64,000 nt of DNA, taken from Chloroflexota bacterium. GTDB taxonomy: Bacteria > Chloroflexota > Anaerolineae > 4572-78 > J111. Under the pieces are notes generated by a model, which was given only the letters and a program-made list of their open reading frames with translations, was not told the DNA's origin and did not search any database. Both the position numbers and the translations under genes were made by a program. Shown in pieces: positions 1 to 8,344 of the stretch (position 1 is the first letter of the stretch; every line of letters starts with the position of its first letter). The stretch is taken from NCBI GenBank assembly GCA_016860845.1, contig BOKF01000020.1:1-64000 (forward strand). The letters are read 5' to 3'.

Positions 1-1506
1 TTCAAGAGCATCGAAGCGGTGGACGACTTGACGGTCAAGTTCAGCCTGTGCGCGCCGGACGTGGCCTTTCCCTCGAAAGTGGCCTTCAGCGCCTTCCAGA
101 TCCACCCGTCGGAATACCTGGCAAGCACGGGGGGCGGCGGGGATTTGGTCGAGAAACCGGTGGGGACGGGGCCGTACCAGATGGTGGAGTGGAAGAAAGG
201 GGACAGCATCACCTTCCAACGGTTTGAGGATTACTGGGGGGAGAAAGCCAAGACGGAGACGTTGATCTTCCGCTGGAGCGCGGAAGGGGCGCAGCGGCTG
301 TTGGAACTGCAATCCGGCTCGGTGGATGGGATAGACAACCCGACGCCGGACGACTTTGAAGTGATTGCGGGGGACAATGCCTTGAAGCTGTACCCGCGGC
401 CGGCGTTGAATGTATTTTACATTGGTTTCAACCGGGACCATGCCCCGTTTGACAACGAGCAGGTGCGGCAGGCCTTGGCGATAGGGATTGACCGGCAGCG
501 GATCGTGGACAACTTCTACCCGGCGGGGTCAGAGGTGGCGAGCCACTTCACCCCGTGTGCGATTCCTGGCGGCTGCGATGGGCCGGCCTGGCCGGCGTAC
601 AATCCCGAACAAGCCAAAGCGATGTTAGCGGAAGCGGGCTATGGGGATGGCTTTGAGACGACGATCACCTATCGGGATGTGGTGCGGGGGTACCTGCCGG
701 AACCGGGGGTGGTCGCGCAGGACATCCAGGCGCAGTTGAAGGATTTGGGGATCACCGCCGAGATCGTGGTGATGGAGAGCGGGGCGTTCATAGATGCGTC
801 CAACGCGGGGCAGATCGAAGGGATCCACCTGTTGGGCTGGGGCGCGGATTACCCGGACCAGACGAACTTTATGGACTACCACTTTGGGGCGGGAGCCAGC
901 CCGCAGTTCGGGGCAGGGTTTGAGGACATCCACGCCGTGTTGAAGGAAGCGGCCAGCCTGGCGGACCAGGCCGAGCGGAACAAGCTGTACGGGCAGGCGA
1001 ACGAGTTGCTGGCCGAACACGTGCCGATGATCCCGGTGGCGCACGGCGGATCGGCGACGGCGTACAAGGCCGGGGCGGAAGGAGCGCACTCCTCGCCGTT
1101 GAGCAACGAGCGGTTCTCGGTAGTGGAGATACCGGGGCAGGACACGTTTGTGTGGATGCAGAACGCGGAACCGATCGGGTTATACTGTGCGGATGAGACG
1201 GATGGGGAGAGCCTGCGAGCGTGTGAGCAGTCCAATGAGAGCCTGTTGGGCTATGAAGTGGGCGGGACGGCAGTAGAGCCGGCGTTAGCGGAGAGCTACG
1301 AAGCGAACGAGGATTTGACGGAGTGGACGTTCAAGCTGCGGAGTGGGGTGAAGTTCCACGACGGGAGCGAGTTGGATGCGGGAGATGTGGTGGCGAGTTA
1401 CGAAGCGCAGTGGGATGCGGCCAGCCCGTTGCACAAGGGGCGGGTGGGCGATTTCACCTACTTCTCGGCCCTGTTTGGGGCGTTCAAGAACGCGCCGGCG
1501 CAGTAA
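1..1506 (+). CDS. Peptide-type ABC transporter substrate-binding protein (5' end outside window)
   Basis: Family 5 extracellular solute-binding protein that would capture a peptide or similar solute outside the membrane and hand it to the permeases just downstream. The frame is open from base 1, so the signal peptide and N-terminal lobe lie outside the window. The visible part has the typical C-lobe segment FNRDHAPFDNEQVRQALAIG (about bases 427-486). After the normal C-terminus, from about base 1150, there are about 115 extra residues that look like the start of a family 5 N-lobe again, including GVKFHDGSELDAGDVV. No ATPase genes follow the two permeases, so the importer must borrow them from elsewhere. 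The family call is firm; the substrate is unknown. Confidence 0.9.
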   Translation, partial: FKSIEAVDDLTVKFSLCAPDVAFPSKVAFSAFQIHPSEYLASTGGGGDLVEKPVGTGPYQMVEWKKGDSITFQRFEDYWGEKAKTETLIFRWSAEGAQRLLELQSGSVDGIDNPTPDDFEVIAGDNALKLYPRPALNVFYIGFNRDHAPFDNEQVRQALAIGIDRQRIVDNFYPAGSEVASHFTPCAIPGGCDGPAWPAYNPEQAKAMLAEAGYGDGFETTITYRDVVRGYLPEPGVVAQDIQAQLKDLGITAEIVVMESGAFIDASNAGQIEGIHLLGWGADYPDQTNFMDYHFGAGASPQFGAGFEDIHAVLKEAASLADQAERNKLYGQANELLAEHVPMIPVAHGGSATAYKAGAEGAHSSPLSNERFSVVEIPGQDTFVWMQNAEPIGLYCADETDGESLRACEQSNESLLGYEVGGTAVEPALAESYEANEDLTEWTFKLRSGVKFHDGSELDAGDVVASYEAQWDAASPLHKGRVGDFTYFSALFGAFKNAPAQ

Positions 1507-1558
1507 GCAAACAGCAAGCCGCAGGTCAGGGCAAAAAGCCTGATCTGTTACCCCAATG

Positions 1559-1603
1559 AAAAAGGGGTGGGTGACCAAACCGTCACCTACCCCTTTTGCT
1601 TTA
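1559..1603 (+). terminator. Hairpin terminator after the solute-binding protein gene
   Basis: AAAAGGGGTGGGTGAC and GTCACCTACCCCTTTT form a 16-bp stem with one G-U pair around a 6-base loop, followed by GCTTTA. Placed between the binding-protein gene and its permeases, it would let the binding protein be made in excess over the membrane parts. Confidence 0.7.
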
Positions 1604-1678
1604 CTTGTGTATATGCTCAACGTAGAGTAAAATCCTGCATACTTTCATCATCTGTTTCAAAGAAGAGGCGCTAACTCC

Positions 1679-2761
1679 ATGTTGCAATATATTACCCGGC
1701 GGGTCGCTCTGGCTATTCCCGTTTTAATTGGTATCTTGTTTGTCACCTTTGCCCTGGCCCGGCTGATTCCGGGAGATCCCTGCCGGGCGGTGCTGGGGGA
1801 GCGAGCCACGGACGTCATTTGTGACGCTTTTATGGAGCGAAATGGTCTCAACGAGCCAATCCCGACCCAATTTATGATCTACCTGCGGCAGATTCTCATC
1901 GAGCGAGACCTGGGCGAATCCTTCCGTTTTGGCCGTCCTGTGATAGATATTGTAGTAGAGCGCCTGCCGGTGACGATTGAATTAGCCATCGCCTCGATGA
2001 TTTTTGCCACAATTTTGGGAATTTTGTTTGGAATCATCTCGGCCTATTGGCACAATTCTTCAATTGATGTCAGTACAATGGTTGGGGCCAACATTGGCGT
2101 CTCCGTGCCGGTGTTTGTGCTGGGCTTGTTATTGCAGTATGTCTTTGCCCTGCTGCTGAAAGATACGGCGCTGCAACTGCCTCCTTCCGGGCGGCTGACG
2201 TCGGGTATCACCAATCCGCCTTTTTTTGAGGTATGGGGGTGGGACATCGCCGAAAGTACGAGTCTATTCACTTTTTATTCCTTTTTGTCTAACTTTAATT
2301 TTTTAAACGCTCTTTTGACCGGCAATTGGACAGCTTTTGGCGACGCCTTTAAACATATGCTTCTACCGGCCATCGCGGTCGGGACCATCCCCCTGGCGAT
2401 TATTGCCCGGATCACCCGTTCCAGCTTGCTCGAAGTGTTGAGTCTGGATTACATCCGCACCGCCAGGGCTAAAGGGTTAGCCGAGCTTACCGTTGTTTTT
2501 AGCCACGGCCTGAGCAACGCTATGTTGCCGGTGGTGACTATTGTCGGGCTGCAATTGGGTTATTTGTTGAGCGGGGCTGTCTTGACCGAAACGATTTTTA
2601 ATCTGGCCGGCCTGGGCCGAACCCTTTATGAGGCCATCACGGCCCGCGACTACATCATCGTGCAGGGTCTCACCTTGATCATTGCCGTCGGCTTTGTGGT
2701 CATCAATCTTATCGTTGATATTTCCTACGCCTTTCTCGACCCGCGCATTCGCTTGAGTTAA
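1679..2761 (+). CDS. Peptide-type ABC transporter permease, DppB-like
   Basis: Inner-membrane channel subunit of a dipeptide/oligopeptide-type importer. The N-terminus MLQYITRRVALAIPVLIGI is the standard first transmembrane helix of the DppB/OppB family and the LARLIPGDPC segment follows. The EAA loop that docks the ATPase is seen around residues 255-285 (DYIRTARAKG). Length 360 residues, slightly longer than usual because of an insert of about 35 residues between membrane segments (around 165-210). Pairs with the permease 53 bp downstream. Substrate not deducible. Confidence 0.93.
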   Translation: MLQYITRRVALAIPVLIGILFVTFALARLIPGDPCRAVLGERATDVICDAFMERNGLNEPIPTQFMIYLRQILIERDLGESFRFGRPVIDIVVERLPVTIELAIASMIFATILGILFGIISAYWHNSSIDVSTMVGANIGVSVPVFVLGLLLQYVFALLLKDTALQLPPSGRLTSGITNPPFFEVWGWDIAESTSLFTFYSFLSNFNFLNALLTGNWTAFGDAFKHMLLPAIAVGTIPLAIIARITRSSLLEVLSLDYIRTARAKGLAELTVVFSHGLSNAMLPVVTIVGLQLGYLLSGAVLTETIFNLAGLGRTLYEAITARDYIIVQGLTLIIAVGFVVINLIVDISYAFLDPRIRLS

Positions 2762-2814
2762 ACTTCTGTGCGGATAGGTGGTTAACCTGTCCGTGTCTAA
2801 AATAGGGAGGACGT

Positions 2815-3759
2815 ATGACAGCCGAAACATTACCAATTCCAGCAGCGGCTGTGGGCAAAGCCAAAGAACCGAGCAGTCTTTATCGAGATGCGATCCGTCA
2901 CTTGCTGCAAAAACAGTCGGCGGTTATTGGTATGATAATTTTATTGGTGCTGGTCCTGGTCGCCGTCTTTGCGCCGCTTATCGCTCCCTATGAACCCGAA
3001 CAGCAGTTGATTGGGGTTGAGTCGGGGATCAAAAAACGCTCACCGCCTTGTATTCACCTGTTGGGCTGCTCGGCGGAGAAACCCCAGCATATTTTCGGGG
3101 TGGACGCCAACTTTCGTGACTTTTTTAGCCGGGTTGTTTTTGGGTCACGCCTGTCGCTCCTGGTCGGTTTTGCTTCCGTATCATTTGCCATTGTCGTCGG
3201 GACAGCAATGGGAGCCGTCGCCGGTTTCTTTGGCGGCTGGCTGGATAATGTAATTATGCGGTTTATGGATGTGTTACTGGCCTTTCCGGCCCTGATTTTG
3301 GCCATTGCGATCGTCACTATGTTAGGGCCGGGCTTAATTAATGCTCTGATTGCCATTGGCATTGTCACCATTCCGGCTTATGCCCGGGTCATTCGCTCCA
3401 GCATCCTCTCGGTTAAAGAGCAGGATTTCATACTGGCCGATAGAGCTTTGGGCGTGCCGCCCGCCCGGATTCTCTTCCGGGATATTCTACCTAACTCAAT
3501 TACCCCGTTGATTGTGCAGGGAACCCTGGGCATCGGTACGGCGATTGTGGAAGTGGCGGCGCTGTCCTTTCTGGGCCTGGGCGCGCAGCCGCCGACGCCG
3601 GAGTGGGGCTTGATGGTCAGCGCCGAACGCAACCAGATTTTCACCGCTCCCTACCTGGTGCTCATTCCCGGTATTGCGATTGCGCTGGTGGTTTTGGGCT
3701 TCAATTTGCTGGGCGACGGCCTGCAAGACGCCTTGAATCCGCGCCTGAATCGCCGTTAA
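2815..3759 (+). CDS. Peptide-type ABC transporter permease, DppC-like
   Basis: Second channel subunit of the same importer. The start is fixed by AGGGAGG four bases before ATG. Features: the cytoplasmic N-terminus before a first helix (VIGMIILLVLVLVAVFAPLI), an extracytoplasmic stretch with a Cys pair (PPCIHLLGC), then the binding-protein-dependent transport domain with EAA loop (DFILADRALGVPPARILFRD) and the family end GDGLQDALNPRL. 314 residues, normal for DppC/OppC. Followed by a strong hairpin, so the operon seems to end here without ATPase genes. Confidence 0.94.
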   Translation: MTAETLPIPAAAVGKAKEPSSLYRDAIRHLLQKQSAVIGMIILLVLVLVAVFAPLIAPYEPEQQLIGVESGIKKRSPPCIHLLGCSAEKPQHIFGVDANFRDFFSRVVFGSRLSLLVGFASVSFAIVVGTAMGAVAGFFGGWLDNVIMRFMDVLLAFPALILAIAIVTMLGPGLINALIAIGIVTIPAYARVIRSSILSVKEQDFILADRALGVPPARILFRDILPNSITPLIVQGTLGIGTAIVEVAALSFLGLGAQPPTPEWGLMVSAERNQIFTAPYLVLIPGIAIALVVLGFNLLGDGLQDALNPRLNRR

Positions 3760-3797
3760 AGAGTATGGTAGAACTGTAACCTTAACTGATTATCAGA

Positions 3798-3846
3798 ATG
3801 CCCGGCTCACTCGCTGCTATATTTCAGGTGAGGCCGGGCATTTTTC
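3798..3846 (+). terminator. Rho-independent terminator after the permease operon
   Basis: ATGCCCGGC pairs with GCCGGGCAT, extended by TCAC/GTGA with one bulged G, followed by TTTTTC. It ends only 23 bases before the next start codon, so the selenoprotein gene needs a promoter overlapping this region or depends on read-through. Confidence 0.8.
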
Positions 3847-3868
3847 TTTCCAGGTAAGGCGGGGGAAG

Positions 3869-4477
3869 ATGTCCATCCTGAAAATTTACCAGGGGCAGGC
3901 GCTTCGACAGGCTTTGGCAGAAATCGTTGCGCCGGTCGAGGTGATTTACTTCGCCGTTGATCAGCCAGAGCCGGATACCCTGGGCGCTCTCTCCGATCTA
4001 AGAGCTTTGACCGCCCATCTCTCGGTGACGACCCAACCGGCAGGTCCAACTGCGCTGGCTGATCGGGTGATGGTGCGCAGCCAGGCCGGGTGTGAATTGG
4101 TCTTTATCGGCGCGCCGCTTGGCCTGGAATTAGCGGCCCTGGTTTCAGCCATCATCGTCGCCGGGCGGGGAGACTCCGGTTTGCTGCCGGCAACGCGGCA
4201 AGCGCTGGCTCAGTTGCAGACCCCGGTTCACTTCGAAGTTTTTACCACCCCCACTTGACCCACCTGCGCCCAGGCGGTCAGCCTGGTTCACAAATTTACT
4301 TTCGAAAGCGCTCAAATTACGGCGGAGGCTGTCTCAGCCGTGGCGATGGTTGAATTGGCCCAACACTATGGGGTCATGGGGACGCCGCACCTGGTGTTGA
4401 ATGGGGTAAACCATGTCAGGGGGCGAGTCAGCGAGGAAAAGTTATTAGCTTCCATTCAATCCCTGAATACATCTTGA
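3869..4477 (+). CDS. Putative selenoprotein: thioredoxin-fold PDO/AhpF-N-like protein with UPTC active site
   Basis: Read straight through the TGA at 4256-4258, the frame gives 202 residues that match the double-thioredoxin-fold design of protein disulfide oxidoreductase or the N-terminal part of AhpF. The N-terminal fold (about 1-105) has no active-site cysteines. The C-terminal fold has HFEVFTTPT, then the TGA as residue 130, then P-T-C133, an A-E-A-V helix and the cis-proline loop GVMGTPHLVLNG. Relatives carry T-P-T-C-P-Y-C here, so TGA replaces exactly the attacking cysteine. A SECIS-like hairpin follows at the right distance. Other genes here stop at TGA, so recoding as Trp is unlikely. 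The start has GGCGGGGG before ATG. Likely role: thiol-disulfide exchange or peroxide defence in the cytoplasm. The alternative is a nonsense mutation or sequencing error at that codon, which would leave a 129-residue stub without an active site. Confidence 0.82.
4256..4286 (+). promoter_or_regulatory. In-frame UGA with bacterial SECIS-like hairpin
   Basis: Directly after the UGA, CCAGGC (4270-4275) and GCCTGG (4281-4286) form a perfect 6-bp stem closing the loop GGUCA. Bacterial SECIS elements bind SelB through an apical loop that begins with G and often reads GGUC, as in E. coli fdhF, with about 16-37 bases between UGA and loop. Here the gap is 17 bases. The element is visible in sequence; SelB binding is inferred. 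Confidence 0.75.
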
Positions 4478-4482
4478 CCTAT

Positions 4483-5106
4483 TTATTTACACCCGGTCAT
4501 ACAGATAAACTCTCGATGGCGATCTCCACTGTGGATTGCTTTGATTTCTCTGAATCCGGCTTGGGTCAGCATTTGACGAACCTCTTCTTCCTCATAGGTC
4601 TTGACCCCGTATTGAACAAATCCCTTTTTTTCTAAATCTCTTTTACAGGTATAAGTCAATACGAACTTACCCTCTCTCTGAAGGATGCGGTAAATCTCCG
4701 CGACTCCTTGGCGGGCGTCGTCCCAATAAAATAGAGAGTTCACCGAACTGACTTTAGTAAAATATTCGTCAGGATAGGGTAACGTTTCAACTCGACCCCA
4801 TTGAATATCCACTCTGCCGGCCTGGATGTCTTCCCGGTACCGCGCCCGGCAGTTTTCCACCAGCACAGAGGACACATCCAGCCCCGCAGCCAACCCCCGT
4901 TTAACTTTTGGAATGACTCTTTCCAGCAGGTAGCCCCCGCCAAATCCAACATCGAGAATGCGGTCGTCATCTTTTAATTCTAAATGGGCCAATGTCACTT
5001 CATTCAATTTGGCATTTCTCTTGTTCCAGAGCGGGCCAAGCACGAATTTGCCAATAATTCCAGTAGGTTTGCTCAACTGACGAGCCAGATAGCGTTGAAA
5101 TATCAT
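4483..5106 (-). CDS. Class I SAM-dependent methyltransferase
   Basis: Small cytoplasmic methyltransferase of 207 residues. Motif I is ILDVGFGGGYLLE (about 49-61), followed by an acidic LDVSS strand that would bind the adenosyl ribose, and a post-motif region RVETLPYPDEYFTKVSSVNS typical of the Methyltransf_11 type. The C-terminal EEVRQMLTQAGFREIKAIH is common in the ubiE/small-molecule group. Substrate unknown. Its stop lies five bases from the stop of the converging selenoprotein gene. Confidence 0.85.
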   Translation of the reverse strand: MIFQRYLARQLSKPTGIIGKFVLGPLWNKRNAKLNEVTLAHLELKDDDRILDVGFGGGYLLERVIPKVKRGLAAGLDVSSVLVENCRARYREDIQAGRVDIQWGRVETLPYPDEYFTKVSSVNSLFYWDDARQGVAEIYRILQREGKFVLTYTCKRDLEKKGFVQYGVKTYEEEEVRQMLTQAGFREIKAIHSGDRHREFICMTGCK

Positions 5107-5131
5107 ATTTCTGCTTTAAGGCTGACATCCA

Positions 5132-6253
5132 TCAGGGTTCAATCGTCGGGATGCTGCCGTCCGCGTTATAAACCAGCTCGGCCACTTTCACACTGCGTTT
5201 GTTGCTAACGCCTCCCGAAAGCGAACTGTCATGATAGAAAAGATACCACTTTCCCTGAAACTCGACGATGGAATGGTGGGTTGTCCAGCCAATAACCGGA
5301 TTAAGAACATACCCTCTAAAAACAAAGGGTCCGGTGGGGTTCTGGCCTGTGGCGTAGGCGATGAAGTGGGTGTCACCCGTGGAATAGGAGAGATAGTAGA
5401 CCCCGTTATACTTATGCAGCCAGGCGGCCTCGAAAAATCGCCGGGCGTGGTCACCGGCGAGCAGCGGCCGGCCGTCCTCAGCGGTGATGGAAATTTCTGC
5501 AATCGGACTGGCGAAACTCAGCATGTCCGGCGACAATTTCGCCACCCTGGGACCCAGGGCCGGTTCTGTATCACCAGGTTCCACGCCGGCAGGATCAAAA
5601 TATCCCTTCTGCCATTTTTCGAGTTGCCCGCCCCACAACCCCCCAAAGGCCATGTAAGCCTGGCCATCCTCATCAATAAAAACACAGGGGTCAATGCTGA
5701 AACTGCCGGGAATGAACTCCGGTTGCGGGGCGAAGGGGCCAGCCGGTGATTTGCTGGTCGCCGCGCCGATGCGAAAAATGCCAGCCTGATCCCTGGCCGG
5801 GAAATAGAAAAAGTAAGTGCCGTTCTTAAAGGCGGCATCAGGCGCCCACATTTGTTTTTTCGCCCAGGGGACATTGGCCAGGTGTAAGACCTGCCCGTGA
5901 TCCACCGGCAGAGAGTGCATGGTCTTTAACGAAAAGACATGGTAATCTACCATATCGTATTGATCCCCATCCGGCGTCGGCGGGTTGTCGTGATCCTGGT
6001 CATGCGACGGGTAAATGTACAGCCTGCCTTCAAACACATGAGCGGAAGGATCGGCGGTGTAGATGTGGGTTATTAACGGTTTTTTCATGATGTCTGCTTC
6101 CCTGGTTTGTGGGGTATTTTGGATAACCATTTTTGTAAGAGGGCCGGTTAAGGATGTTTCAACTCTGGATTGAGTACAGGCCCATACTGCCAGCGATGTA
6201 AAAAAAAACACCATAAAATTGATTGCCACTGAAGATTTTATATGCTGCAACAT
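5132..6253 (-). CDS. Glycoside hydrolase family 43-like protein, probable lipoprotein
   Basis: Five-bladed propeller glycosidase, likely an arabinofuranosidase or xylosidase acting on hemicellulose side chains. Expected acidic residues: the base Asp in YTADPSAHVFEG, the pKa-modulating Asp in SIDPCVFIDEDG, and the acid Glu in RFFEAAWLHKYNGVYYLSYS. The chosen ATG gives a hydrophobic N-terminus ending AVWAC, which would act as a lipoprotein signal although Trp at -2 is unusual. Alternatives: a GTG at 6283, or an internal ATG near 6088 preceded by GGGAAG that would give a cytosolic enzyme. Family call firm; start and linkage specificity uncertain. Confidence 0.85.
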   Translation of the reverse strand: MLQHIKSSVAINFMVFFFTSLAVWACTQSRVETSLTGPLTKMVIQNTPQTREADIMKKPLITHIYTADPSAHVFEGRLYIYPSHDQDHDNPPTPDGDQYDMVDYHVFSLKTMHSLPVDHGQVLHLANVPWAKKQMWAPDAAFKNGTYFFYFPARDQAGIFRIGAATSKSPAGPFAPQPEFIPGSFSIDPCVFIDEDGQAYMAFGGLWGGQLEKWQKGYFDPAGVEPGDTEPALGPRVAKLSPDMLSFASPIAEISITAEDGRPLLAGDHARRFFEAAWLHKYNGVYYLSYSTGDTHFIAYATGQNPTGPFVFRGYVLNPVIGWTTHHSIVEFQGKWYLFYHDSSLSGGVSNKRSVKVAELVYNADGSIPTIEP

Positions 6254-6289
6254 AAGAGTATAACCGTCCCAAGATTTGCCCACATGTAC

Positions 6290-6422
6290 AGGACTTACGC
6301 GGTCATGTCATTTCGAGCGACGATAGGAGCGAGAAATCCCTCAAAACTACTCTGGCAAGACGAGGCATTAGGGATTTCTCCCTCCGGTCGAAATGACATG
6401 CTTAGGCTCACTGCGTAAGCCC
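6290..6422. repeat. Imperfect palindromic repeat (REP/MITE-like)
   Basis: Arms read AGGACTTACGC, then TCATGTCATTTCGA, then GAGAAATCCCT on the left, and AGGGATTTCTC, TCGAAATGACATG, GCGTAAG on the right. The TCATTTCGA...GAGAAATCCCT motif is a common dispersed repeat in environmental bacterial genomes. The right arm overlaps the 3' end of the next minus-strand gene and supplies its stop codon. Confidence 0.75.
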
Positions 6423-7202
6423 TGAGTATTCAATAGTACAGGGTTGTAACAAAACGATCTGGCGTTTCCCCAGTTGAAAACGCTCAACCCGCCGGTATTG
6501 AGCGTGACCAATCTGCTGCTTTTTATCGGCGACAATGGCTACGACCGCCCTCTCAGCTAATACCGGGATCAACGCCTCAAGCATCTGCCCTATCTGGCCT
6601 TCGGAAACGACCTGCGACGAAGTGGAAGGTTCCCAGGCTGTTTGTTGGCCATACGGCACATCAGAAATGACAATATCTACCCGCTCGTCTTGCAAATGTT
6701 CGGTAATAGCCCTCCTGTCCGTTGCATTTGTCCTGAACAAGCGTGTTGGCAAGGGATGGCTCTTGACCAGCTTCACTACCTGATCTCTCAGGGTTTGAGC
6801 ATGGGTGAAGGCTGTCCGGTGAGATGCTTTCTCATAGCGCTCTATCAGGTCTGAGAGTTCAGCCATCCGGTCATCTAACCCGGCCACGGTCAGCAGGTTC
6901 AGATTCCGGCGAGCTACCTCAAGGATCTCCCGATCAACATCCGAAGCCATGATCCGTTCTATCTTCTCCCAGTGTAAATAGGCCAGGACGGTCAGGTGAT
7001 AGGCTCCGCCGCAGCAGGGATCATAAAGAATACAGGGATTTGTCAAACCCGCCGCTTGACGAATGGCCCAGCACCGTTGAAAAATCTCACTGGCCAGCCT
7101 GATGGGCAAAGCAGGATGTCCCGGTAAGCTGTAGAAAACGCCCCCGCTGGCATAAGCAGAATAATCCTGCCGTTGAGCAAACTTGTATTGCACCGATGGC
7201 AA
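6408..7202 (-). CDS. AviRa-like 23S rRNA methyltransferase
   Basis: Resembles AviRa, the avilamycin-resistance rRNA guanine methyltransferase of Streptomyces. Shared signs are FPVRLASEIFQR-like LPIRLASEIFQRCWA (about 33-47), the SAM loop YDPCCGGAYHLTVLAYLH, ASDVDREILEVARRNLNLL, and the catalytic-side motif SDVPYGQQTAWE. 264 residues fits the family. It would methylate 23S rRNA in the cytoplasm; whether it gives resistance or is housekeeping is unknown. The last residues EYSGLTQ and the stop come from the palindromic repeat at 6290-6422, so the native C-terminus was replaced. Confidence 0.85.
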   Translation of the reverse strand: MPSVQYKFAQRQDYSAYASGGVFYSLPGHPALPIRLASEIFQRCWAIRQAAGLTNPCILYDPCCGGAYHLTVLAYLHWEKIERIMASDVDREILEVARRNLNLLTVAGLDDRMAELSDLIERYEKASHRTAFTHAQTLRDQVVKLVKSHPLPTRLFRTNATDRRAITEHLQDERVDIVISDVPYGQQTAWEPSTSSQVVSEGQIGQMLEALIPVLAERAVVAIVADKKQQIGHAQYRRVERFQLGKRQIVLLQPCTIEYSGLTQ

Positions 7203-7288
7203 TCCTTCTAAGTTGGTTTTTAAGCAGCCGCGGAGTCTGCGCTAGTCCCGCAGATTGCACCCTGGTTTGACCCCACTTGGTATTGCCT

Positions 7289-8218
7289 CTAATCTTCAAA
7301 CGGCCAGTTGGGTAGCTCCTCTCGCCGACGTAACCACTCAGCCGGAATTCCACCTGTTCCCGTATATCCAGCGACTATGCCACCGACCATGGCACAGTTT
7401 GTGTCTACATCGCCTAACCCACTGGCAGTAAGCCAGAGCGCCTCTTCATAACTTCCAAAATGTTGCGCCGCACACCACAGAACATAGGGCACAGTATCTT
7501 GGGCTGTTATTCCTGTCCCATTTCCAATCTCAAGAATGACTTTTCTTATCGGCGTACCCGCTGGTAATTGGGTGGCTTTCAAGACACCCTCTCGTACTTT
7601 ACTGTCTGGAATGTAGGGTAACACCAGATCTATAAACTCTTCACCTTGCGGAACTTGTTCTTTAGTTCTCATCTGACACGCTATTGCCGTGGCTACAGCA
7701 ACAGCAATTGCCCCCGCTCTCGATTCTGGATGAGCATGGGTTACTTCCGCTGAACGCCAGGCGTTTTCGGTAACGGCCTCTAAATCGTCTGCGAAAAAAG
7801 CCCCCACCGGCGCAACTCGCATGGCGCTACCATTCCCATAGGAGCCTTGCCCATTAAATAAACTTCGAGTAGCCCTATTCCACGGCACACCCGCCTGCAA
7901 TTGGGGGATTAATCGGTACATCGCAGGACCATATCCCCGCTTTCGTTCAAAACGTTTAGCAAAACTATCAGCCAAAGCATCCTGGTCAATTACTCCATAC
8001 CGGCGCAAAACCTCCACAATGGACAAAGCCATCTGAGTATCATCTGTATACTCCCAAAGGAGAGAGGGTATGATACGTTTCTGAACCATTGTTTCAAACG
8101 AATGGGAGTATTGGGAAAAGCCTTGAAAGAAAAGCCGATCTCCAAAAGCATCTCCAACCGATAAACCATCAATAACCCATCGTGTACGAGTCAAACGATC
8201 ATTAAGTTCTACGTTCAT
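7289..8218 (-). CDS. ADP-ribosylglycohydrolase family protein
   Basis: DraG/ARH-type enzyme that removes ADP-ribose from modified proteins or nucleic acids using two Mg ions. Metal-binding motifs are present: GLSVGDAFGD near the N-terminus, YTDDTQMALS, GNGSAMRVAPVG and GDVDTNCAMVGGIVAGYTG. ATG at 8218 is preceded by AAGGT; a TTG 21 bases upstream is less likely. About 309 residues, the usual size. No ADP-ribosyltransferase partner is visible nearby. Lies 86 bp upstream, in transcription order, of the AviRa-like gene. Confidence 0.9.
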   Translation of the reverse strand: MNVELNDRLTRTRWVIDGLSVGDAFGDRLFFQGFSQYSHSFETMVQKRIIPSLLWEYTDDTQMALSIVEVLRRYGVIDQDALADSFAKRFERKRGYGPAMYRLIPQLQAGVPWNRATRSLFNGQGSYGNGSAMRVAPVGAFFADDLEAVTENAWRSAEVTHAHPESRAGAIAVAVATAIACQMRTKEQVPQGEEFIDLVLPYIPDSKVREGVLKATQLPAGTPIRKVILEIGNGTGITAQDTVPYVLWCAAQHFGSYEEALWLTASGLGDVDTNCAMVGGIVAGYTGTGGIPAEWLRRREELPNWPFED

Positions 8219-8344
8219 GTTTACCTTGTTAATGAACAAATCATAAAAGATATGAGTTCGATTAGTAAATCTTAGGGTTGGCTCAAGCCGTCTCTTTTTT
8301 CGGCCTTAACCGGCATGGCTCTTTGCAATATCGGTGGCGGCTTA

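Noticed and set aside
3869..4258. A separate 129-residue protein ending at TGA
   Set aside because: Homology to the thioredoxin fold continues in the same frame beyond the TGA, with the rest of the active site and cis-Pro loop.
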